A stretch of DNA of 64,000 nt from Nipponacmea schrenckii (Eukaryota; Mollusca; Gastropoda; Lottiidae): contig JAUJPP010000012.1 in NCBI GenBank assembly GCA_030562195.1, forward strand, positions 4,278,001 to 4,342,000, written 5' to 3'. The stretch's first letter is position 1, and each line of letters opens with the position of its first letter. The position numbers and the translations under genes were made by a program. The notes under the pieces are model-generated. The model made no database searches. It worked only from the letters and a program-made list of their open reading frames with translations, and was not told the DNA's origin. Positions 54,912-64,000 of this stretch are shown one piece after another.

Positions 54912-56200
54912 AAATTTCATCTGATTTTAATCTTTACTCATTGTAGGAGATCCTTTATCTTAATTCAGTGACATCCACTTTGTTAACAAGTTTTCATTGT
55001 GAATATAAGCAAACAAATTGACCTTTTAAAACAATAAGATCTACAATAAGACAAGATGTTTAATAAGCTGTTATAGATTTATTAATATACACTATCACAG
55101 TGATTTTTACTTTATTCTACATTGTATATGTGTGTAATAAAATGACTTCGTAATTATGAGGTGGATTGGTAAGAACAACTGACTTCACAGATTTTAGTTG
55201 CTGATTTTAACTAGTGCACTTTCCTGTGAACAAATTGATATGAATAGATCTTAATTATTGAATAAATTGAGTATGAAAATTGACAGTCATGTTCTATATT
55301 TGTATAATAAAATGTCATATGTTGTTGTTGGAGATTTTAAATCTTGAGATATAAAAAATATAAATTTGTATACCAGCAATAATAAACTGTACTTCTGTTT
55401 GCTTTGTCAATAGTAATAATCTATTGATAACAGCTGTTTGCAGTTGTTCTACAACGCACATAATGTTAACAGTACAAGACACACAAATAAGAACAGTTAT
55501 ATCTAGTTTAAATCCAGTGACAAAGTTTAAATTAAAAAAAAACACTGGTAAGAAGGATTTAGTTATACAAACATTCCTTATCTTCTTATGTGCATTTCAG
55601 GTTTTTATAAATTATAATGTGTTGTCGCTAACCCAAACAAATGCAACGACAAAACCATTCCATTAAGAATGGGATAGGTAGCAACACTCTGGCTGATCAA
55701 TTAATGAACTGTAGGCTATCTAGTCTAAAGCAAAAAATGAGTGCTTTCCCTTTAACCTGCTCGCTGTCAGTTTTACTTTACAAGGAAATTACATTATTTT
55801 ATTTACTGTCTTACAAAGAAATTGGCATCCGCTTTAAAGTCTGCAAACGTTTATTCCTGGCTTTGAAATACATTCTAGAATATTTGGAGAAGGTAATCCA
55901 GTCAATCAAATTGTAGCCAGTAATTGAAACTGTCGGTAAGATGAAAGAGATCTACAGACTCATTAATTAAATAGAAATAAAAGGCTGTAGATATTTAAGT
56001 TGATCAATATTAGATAGTTTATATCCTTGGTTTTAATAATAAATAAGACTCTAAAACTCTTATTAACTTATTTTATATCCAACATATAGTATGTCGAGGT
56101 ATTTATTGCGATGTTTTGTTATTATTCCAGACCATAATAATAGGTTTCAGACTGACAGTAAGGGCCATCTACAGAACAACTGATAGGTGGATAGTTTTCC
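54912..56200. other. Downstream of POLE3, gene-free
   Basis: Begins with the POLE3 3' UTR. Beyond about 55300 only short AT-rich frames without recognisable similarity are seen. Confidence 0.45.
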
Positions 56201-56421
56201 ATGATAGAAATGCTTGATTTTCCCTTGAGGGAGCCACTTATATCTTGTGATATCTCTTGAAGTAAGAGACCATCCTTAAAGAAGCTGCTTCAAGTAGGTG
56301 ATCTGCCTTAAGTGACTCACTTGGTGTGAGCGACATTCCCCCCCCCCCCCACAGCTGGAGTACTCTTAGGGAGTAATAAAAGCCTACTCAGAGCGAACAA
56401 AACTCCTGATAGTTACTACCA

Positions 56422-56930
56422 ATGGACGATTTATCAATGAAAGAGTTCACGGGTGGTCTTCACAAGGGAGAGCTACTTGCCATGGGTGATCTTCTCCAAG
56501 GAGGGCTACTTTCCGTGGGTAATCGTTCAAAGGGAGAGCTACTTGCCGTGGGTGATCTTCCCCAGGATGTGCTACTTGCCATGGCTGATCTTCTCCAGGG
56601 AGAGCTACTTGCCGTTGGTGATCTTCTCCAGGGAGGGCTACTTGCCGTTGGTGATCTTCTCCAGGGAGAGCTACTTGCCGTAGGTGATCTTCTCCAGGGA
56701 GGGCTACTTGCCGTTGGTGATCTTCTCCAGGGAGAGCTACTTGCCGTAGGTGATCTTCTCCAGGGAGAGCTACTTGCCGTTGGTGATCTTCTCCAGGGAG
56801 AGCTACTTGCCGTTGGTGATCTTCTCCAGGGAGAGCTACTTGCCGTTGGTGATCTTCTCCAGGGAGAGCTACTTGCCGTAGGTGATCTTCCCCAGGATAG
56901 CTACTTGCCCTGGGTGTATTTGGTGATCTT
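56422..56930. repeat. 33-bp minisatellite, array 1 (GC-richer)
   Basis: About fifteen units containing gagctacttgccgttggtga and tcttctccaggga in order. The inner units are almost identical (alternating gagagc and gagggc), the outer ones diverged. Because 33 is a multiple of three, frames stay open: plus-strand 56422-56937 gives an 11-residue GELLAVGDLLQ repeat, and a minus-strand frame also spans it. No sign of splicing or homology supports coding. Confidence 0.93.
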
Positions 56931-56933
56931 CTC

Positions 56934-57638
56934 ATGAAAGAGATACTTGCAATGGATGATTTGTACTTGATAATTTTATTTGCAGTGATTGATATTACCT
57001 TGATAATGATATTTTCAGTGATTGATATTACCTTGATAATGTTATTTGCAGTGATTGATATTACCTTGATAATATTATTTGCAGTGATTGATATTATCTT
57101 GATAATATTATTTGCAGTGATTGATATGATCTTGATAAAGATATTTGCAGTGATTGATATTACCTTGATAATATTATTTGCAGTGATTGATATGATCTTG
57201 ATAATATTATTTGCAGCGATTGATATTATCTTGATAATATTATTTGCAGTGATTGATATTATCTTGATAATATTATTTGCAGTATTTGATATTACCTCGA
57301 TAATGTTATTTGCAGTGATTGATATTACCTTGATAATATTATTTGCAGTGATTGATATTACCTTGATAATATTATTTGCAGTGATTGATATGATCTTGAT
57401 AAAATTATTTGCAGCGATTGATATTACCTTGATAATATTATTTGCAGTGATTGATATTACCTTGATAATGTTATTTGCAGTGATCGATATTACCTTGATA
57501 ATGTTATTTGCAGTAAATGATATGATCTTGATAATATTATTTGCAGTGATTGATATTATCTTGATAATGTTATTTGCAGTGATTGATAATTCCTTGAAGA
57601 AGTTGGAAGCAGTGGGCAATTTTCTCGTGAAAGAGTAA
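56934..57638. repeat. 33-bp minisatellite, array 2 (AT-rich)
   Basis: About twenty units of gattgatattaccttgataa followed by tattatttgcagt. Variants (attatc, atgatc, gcgatt) mark sub-families. The plus frame encodes a hydrophobic LFAVIDITLII repeat (234 codons from ATG 56934, overlapping the stop of the preceding frame as ATGA). A 390-codon minus frame (57619-56447) runs through both arrays. A transitional unit at the border (tacttgcaatggatgatttg) combines features of both arrays. Confidence 0.93.
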
Positions 57639-57639
57639 G

Positions 57640-60600
57640 GCCTATTTGTAGAAGTGTTTTTTACCTTGAAATAGTCGCTTCATGTGGGCGATCAAGAATT
57701 TAGAAAGAATCTCGTAAGCCTATCAATAGAAATCTTCAGTAATTTACTGTGTAAGTCGTATAAAACTCAAAGAGTAATTGAAGTGATTAATTTGCAGTTG
57801 AAATTCAAGGTAATTCTATCTGAGAATAGCTGGGTAGGGAAATCTTCCACTCGTAGACCGTCTTGATAAGTCAGGAGTGTTAAGGAGTTAATTTTATCAC
57901 TATATCAACATTAGTAGAAATTGGAAGAGAAAACAATGAAAAGAATAGAACTATTTGTAAAATCGTTTAGTTTCGTGCTAAATCTCATGTTATTGTTGAA
58001 TTTGTAGTATGGGAAATCTATGGTTAATCTATCTATTGGTCGTATTAGACGGTAGGTCGATACGTCTCGAGTACCAGTCTTACAGCCATGTTTTAGCATT
58101 AATTGAAAGGATTGTGAGAAAGTTCACACTCGGTCTTGTCCACTCAATTACAATCAATGCTACAGAGTCAGAATTTAGAATAGTTTAAGGCCGGGTATTC
58201 ATTGCCTTGCCATAAATAGTAAAAACACAGTGGCGACTCTATAATCTGTGCACAAAAGGAGAAACATTCCGAAACTTTGCACTTTGTGATTTCTGTTCCA
58301 GACACATGCTTATGCTTATATACCAGAAAACAGCCATATTGACATTTAGTGGCAAAGTCTACTTATCTGTAGTTAAAATTCTTTTCATAGAATTCTCCTA
58401 ACACCTCTACTTGAAATCTAGATTTAAATTTAATGACATTAAAAGTGCACATTATATCCAGATTCTGTCACGAAACACAAATTACCGTTAAAATATAGTC
58501 TGTTATGATCTTATTTCATGAGGTTCATTGACAGTTGTCTGAAGATGTATATCTCAGTATTAAAGTTGTCTTTGATGTAAAATAGATATAAAGAAACATG
58601 ACTGTTGGTTTCAAATCTACATAAAGCAATTTGTATGCAAACATTCAAAAGAAAAGCAAAGTTTATGATGCTCTCTTATCCCCTTTGTCCAAAACCACTA
58701 ATTTCTATACTTCAATGTAATATAACTACCTGTATAAGGTCTATGACCAAAAACCGTTTTTCAACGTATAAAGTTAGACGCCTTTGATGCGCATTACGTA
58801 GTCTACGGTAATATATTAAAAATAAAGGTTTTGGTTCATAATTAAAGAGAATTATGTATGTGAGCCACTGTTATTTTACGATATCAGGTTCCACTAGTGG
58901 TGAACGATTATTTCACATACCTTCCACGAGACGAACATTGTGACTGCAGTGATTCGAATGGAACTGTTCTGTACCAGTAGTCTTGGTTTAATATTGCAGA
59001 TCATTCTGTACGTTTTGGAGTGCTGGTCAGTCAGATAAGCCTTTGGCTACAAGATTTTATTATTAGTTTTAGATGGCCATTGCAGGTCATTGAAGAATAG
59101 TCTGGAACTTGTACCGAGTCAATTATTGATAACCAAGCACAAAGAATTCAATTGAAATAGGGTAGCACGTCTCACTTTTCGGCAACTAACTTGACTAGGT
59201 TGAATAATGTCAAAGAAACCCATTTCAACCACTTGACGCTTTCGTCATCCGAACAGCAACTCTTGTTTTGCCATTGATTCAGCCTGACCATGAAGATCTG
59301 AAGGTAGGCTATCAACTAGATCACAATTTATATGGATAAAATAACAATCAAAGTTTTGTAAGGCGAGGATATTTACTCATGTGAGAAGCGAGGAGATTCA
59401 TTTTTGCGTTACTAGAATCAGCCTATTGTTTAGCCTCTTGCATAATCAGAGACTATGCACCGGTACGATACTTATAACCCAACAAACGACACATTGAAAA
59501 TTTCATTAAACTACATCGTTAGTTAAAGTGTAAGTCAGCCATCGTTGTTTTGTAATGCAGTCGGTGGCACAAGTTTTTTTTTTAACGAATACTCTTCTGC
59601 ATTGCTTTCTGGGGGTGGGAACCATTGGCCTTGGTTCCACCAGTCACTATAAAATTGAGAACGGTGTCTCTACACAGTAAAACATTGTCCTCCTTTATGC
59701 TATATTAGCCGATCTGATGAATGACCATTGTCCAGTGGTCAGTATAAATATTATTAGATATATCTGTGTAAAGATTAATAATCAATAACCAGTGTTAATA
59801 TTCTATAGCTTGTCAATCAGAGTGTCATACAGTTCTATAATTTACTACGATCATTTATTTATATATAGACATCTGTGGTATATTCAGGATAGGACTATTG
59901 AATCCCCCCCCCCCTCTAAACCTCCAGCCTCTCCCTTTTTTCCCAACCCTCCTCGGGCATTTCCTAGACAAGCCTCTGTGTAAACATAATGATATGTTCC
60001 TAGGTATATTGACAAACAAACTTGAAGATGTTTTTGTGGAAATATATTTGATAATGAAAAATAAGACCATGAACAAGTCATCATTGTCGATATTTAATAA
60101 TACAATTCTCGAACTAGTAACCCGTGATCATATTTCTAGCTGTTTTCAGACACGCTGCCGGATGTCTATGAATCCCTAGGTATAACACTAGTCTGGATCT
60201 TATCCTGATACAGATGGCACATTGCTTAATTAATTACAGCCAAACAACTGTCAACTTTCATCTCGAAGTGATTCCTTCATCTATATATCAATCATTAAAA
60301 GAATACTTCGTCTAGAATGAACATACAATTTAATTTTTTAAACTTGGCCAATAAAAGCATAAATTCATCAGTAGATATACTGCCATAAATAACATTATAG
60401 AATCCGATAAATCAAAAATATATACATATGAATTTAATAAAAGTTCAATTTATTATGTAAAAACGCTTAATAAATTGACTGTGTTACTTTATGATACCAG
60501 GTTAGTTCACGGATCATTATACACATATTGACCATTCTTGAGCACTTAAATTTCATGATGTGACAAAACTTACAGGCGTTTCTGCGAGTTCCAGGGATGA

Positions 60601-62602
60601 GGTGTCAAGAAGGAGCTATGGAATTGTCATCGGGGCTGACCAACAGGTGATTCTTTCTGTAAGATAAGATAAGATAAGATTTATTGTATATTACGCTCTA
60701 AAAGAGCAGTATACAAACATATTACATATAAAATAAAACATTAATATATACACAGACGGTACTTAATATTAAACTATGTACATAGAAATAATATGTCAAA
60801 AGAAAGCTTAAATCGGGGGAGAGTAGGGTGATGGCAGAGCTGGTTGAGGGACGGGGGAGGGGTGTGGAGACACCTCTGACATTTTAAAATGGAGCTGAAA
60901 GTGAATAGTATACGAATAAACGAGTACATGAATAGATTGATATGACGGTGAGAATAATAACAGGAGTATTACAGTTGATATTAATTAATAAATATTGAAC
61001 AGTACAAGATAGTGTATAAATAAATTATATTGTCTATACACTAACACTAGTCTAATAAATATTTCAGATAGTTTATATGATAATATTGGGAGTGGGTGAA
61101 CAATCTGGTACTGAATTCTGATGAAGTGGTATCATTAATTGTTTTACAACATTCATTCTTAATGATTTTTGAAATGACCATTCAAAAAAACTTAAACGAC
61201 AGCCTTTGTGTGTGAAAGCTGGCATTCAGATTGCCACACCCGCCGATCATGGTTGTTAGAAGTACCATTCAAAATCACGAACTGTTTTTTACAGAAATCA
61301 CAGATGCTGCATAAGATCAAAATACGGAATTTTAGTTACATTTTGCTCGAAATAGCTTCATGTTACGTTTTAATAGAACCTATGGACCCCAAAACCCCCC
61401 GCCTAAAACATACTTTTTAAAAAGTCACGAGGCCTGTAACCTCGGTGGAATCTTCAGATCCCGACCGGTGATTCGACTATCTGTGGAAAATGGTAACCAC
61501 CAGTACCAAAGAAAGCAATGCATCCATTCAAATTAAAGCCCAATTATAATCCCATCAAGATTTGGTTTTAAAATTTATATATCATATCATATCATATGTT
61601 CACCCCTTTCATGACAATCAGCGATTGTTTTTACTCTTTATAACAAACAGAAAGTTTGCATACAAACAACACATTAGGTAAAATACGTTAACTAATACTG
61701 GTCTTTTATATCTAACTACTGCAGTAAAATGTGAAGAGAAATTCCTGGCATGAAGAATGTATTTGTGTTTAATGATAATTAAATGTAATTAAGCAAGAAA
61801 TCAATAACAACACTACCTACATCTATATAACATTATACATATACAGTTTTCTCAAAGTTTTAAACGATAATTATATGCTAAAAAAACATGATGAGTGGGG
61901 AAAAGAAGACATAAGGATATGCTGTCTGTTCCCAAACACTTGATGTCACCATGTGCTTGATTGTTGAATGAACGTAATTTGTGAGTTATGTTAGGTTATA
62001 TTTCGTTACGATAAACCTTTTTAGTAATAATATGAAGGTTAACATTATATAATTAATAAATAAGACTTAAGCTTAGACGTTGTTTCAGGTTCATTTAGTC
62101 TTAAAACTAGAAATAGTTCTCAGTTTACGCCTATTACTAATCTACTTATATTAATTTGTTTCGTAGTTCTTTGCAGGATTCCTGAAATATTAACAAATAT
62201 ATAGAATATCTATTTCTAAACGAATATGAATGATTTATTTTGAAATAACTCAGTGTACTATGTGTCATTACTGTTCAACAATCACTAATGTATGGTGTTG
62301 GATTTTATATTTGTTTCAATGATTTGTCCAACAAAGCATATCGACAACGTTTCCATTACATCAATAATGATTTGAAGCGAAACCAAAATGATTAAACTAT
62401 GAGTGTGGAATGCTAGGATATGAGTGGACGGGTCTAACACGTGTTTTACTCTCGCTACCAGTCTTTGACAGCTGCAAGAATCCAATAAGAAAGCAATGAG
62501 TTTAAGTATAATGTGTAATAATTGAAGAGAGAGAGTTGTATTCTGTGATATCATCTATCCCGTTCATAACATTCCATCATACAACACAAACATCATCGCA
62601 CT
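57640..62602. other. Long stretch without recognised genes
   Basis: No conserved exon, RNA gene or transposon terminus was recognised. It contains poly-C (59905-59917), a GATAA pentamer run (60662-60688) followed by a tail-like atttattgtatattacgc, and an ATATC pentamer run near 61570. It may be regulatory or intronic DNA of the gene starting at 62603. Confidence 0.45.
60662..60688. repeat. (GATAA)n microsatellite
   Basis: Five copies of the pentamer ataag precede attttattgt-like sequence; such pentamer tails often mark the 3' end of a retroposon, but no body was recognised. Confidence 0.6.
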
Positions 62603-62663
62603 ATGTTGGAATTAAATTGTAAACTATCGACTTTATACTTGTTTTGTTTGATTGTTATATCAG
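62603..62663 (+). CDS. Probable first coding exon: signal peptide
   Basis: ATG at 62603 opens MLELNCKLSTLYLFCLIVIS, a short positive N-region followed by a hydrophobic core, and the frame runs into a consensus donor (CAG/GTAAGT at 62661-62669) in phase 1. This is the usual form of the first coding exon of a secreted or membrane protein. The rest of the gene is not recognised in the remaining 1.3 kb and probably lies beyond the window. The protein family cannot be told from the signal peptide. Confidence 0.45.
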
Positions 62664-63399
62664 GTAAGTCTACCTTTATAAGTTTGTACAGTTTCATTAT
62701 AATTGATAAATCTGTTGCGTAGTTCACGTTTACAATAGAACATGTATAACAAAGTGCACAGGGTTATCACCATAACGGCTAGATGACAACTTCTAAACTT
62801 GTGCACAGGAAATGCTGTTATTTCTTATTCTTTCGAAACCTCAAAATAACTTTACTTTTGTCAGATTCTGTGATCTAAAATGATTTAGTAGATGCTACAC
62901 TCCCATAACGGAAACGAACAATTATTGTAATATAAGCATTCAGACGAAATGTTTCTACTCTTTTGTTGACGCATAACTTAAAAGGTGGTGATCCACAGTT
63001 GTACTTTGAATTTATTGTCTTAGTGGTTTGGTAGTAAAGGTGTTCTCCTTTCAATCAGATATTAATCCGTTATGTACGGAATTACCTCTAGTTTTATCGT
63101 AATTTTATCACAAAGTTACACGAATCTACTTAATAGGTTATGTTTCTCTTTAGATTAAACCAGTCTGGTACATATACTATTAGTATTGTTATGCTACGGT
63201 CTGTGGTATTACAGAATATATTCGATATATTGAAATGTTATAATGGTTGTGACATATTGAGTGTATGAATGAAGGAATTTATGAGTTGTCTGTACATTAA
63301 ATGTGAACACGAGCAACACATTACAATGAAAATTCTTAACATTGTTGTATTTTATGAGGATTCAAATAGTCTTCACGTATCTCACTGAGAAACCCTTGT

Positions 63400-63690
63400 T
63401 TCATATTCCTCACTTAGGCAAAACTGCTTCCGTATTTCACTGGGAAACCACTGTATCGCCGTCTCACTGAGACACCCTTGTATCACCGTCTCACTGAGAC
63501 ACCCCTGTATCACCGTCTCACTGGGAAACCCCCGCATCACCGTCTCACTGAGACACCCCAGTATCACATTCTCAGTGGGAAACCCCTGTTTCACGCATCT
63601 CACTAAGACAGTTTTTTCGCATCTCATTGAGGCATCAATGTTTCACGTACTTTACTGAAACACCCAAGCATCATTTATCTCACTGAAATA
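63400..63690. repeat. 27-bp minisatellite near the window end
   Basis: Ten or so units with ctcactgagacacccctgta followed by tcaccgt, alternating between gagacacc and gggaaacc forms and becoming diverged at both edges. The minus frame gives a nine-residue SETVIQGCL-type repeat that is a by-product of the unit length. Confidence 0.85.
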
Positions 63691-64000
63691 CCCAGATTTA
63701 CTTTTTGGTCTAAGCCCAAAATCTTTGTAAGAAAATGTAAGAGCATTGCCCAATAAATATAAGGCTTGCGATACGAAGGACTAAACGGTGTGATACATCA
63801 ACCATTTCGTTGTTTTTAAAGACAGGAATTACACCATTTAAGGTCATTTGTGACATTCTCATCAAGAAATAACTTTTGTGAAGCGTTCAATACATCATTG
63901 ATATGTGCTGCAAATATCTATAAAGCTTGTGTAATACGATTAGAAAATGTAAATTATACAGCGTTATGTTACGATGAAAACCAACGAATCTTCTCCACAA

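Noticed and set aside
60578..60660. Short open stretch after an ACAG acceptor (frame containing SRRSYGIVIGADQQ)
   Set aside because: Reads like coding sequence but has no recognised homology, a poor donor (GTGATT) and no partner exons, so it was not annotated.

Overview
The window is AT-rich, intron-rich animal DNA. Four conserved metazoan genes can be read through canonical GT/AG introns, and they sit in very dense mobile DNA. Tandem-repeat Helitron-like (pearl/DINE-like) elements with ACGG/TCCG microsatellites, several tRNA-derived SINEs, hAT, TTAA and TA elements, and Ty3/gypsy elements together point to a lophotrochozoan, most likely a marine mollusc (gastropod or bivalve). That assignment is inference. 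There are no bacterial-type operons, rRNA or CRISPR.

Layout. 1-8.2 kb has no recognised gene; it holds a TA-flanked TIR element, a short Helitron-like copy and two nested hAT elements, each with a perfect 8-bp target duplication. 8.2-19.4 kb is a very large inverted-repeat (foldback-like) structure with ~180-bp tandem repeats. It has been invaded by a Helitron-like element, which carries a tandem SINE array, and by a Ty3/gypsy element (12533-18812), which carries a nested solo LTR and an extra 3' zinc-finger ORF. 19.5-32.1 kb is PIN1 (three coding exons, + strand); its 11.5-kb second intron is packed with nested repeats. 33-37 kb holds a near-perfect hairpin, a promoter-like motif cluster and another Helitron-like copy. 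37.2-41.8 kb is a second, nearly complete Ty3/gypsy element on the minus strand. 42.9-45.5 kb is DRC1 (+). 46.7-50.5 kb is CSNK2B (-), convergent with DRC1. 51.7-53.3 kb is a SINE split by what looks like a deleted Mutator-like element. 53.4-54.9 kb is POLE3 (+). 56-57.7 kb holds two adjacent 33-bp minisatellites. 57.7-64 kb is mostly featureless apart from a probable signal-peptide exon at 62603 and a 27-bp minisatellite at 63.4 kb.

The four host genes work in unrelated processes: PIN1 is a phospho-Ser/Thr-Pro prolyl isomerase, DRC1 an axonemal nexin-dynein regulatory complex scaffold, CSNK2B the CK2 regulatory subunit, and POLE3 a histone-fold subunit of DNA polymerase epsilon and CHRAC. 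There is no sign that they form a functional cluster. The most unusual content is in the mobile DNA: many insertions are dated relative to each other by nesting, and several have their empty site visible in another copy within the window.
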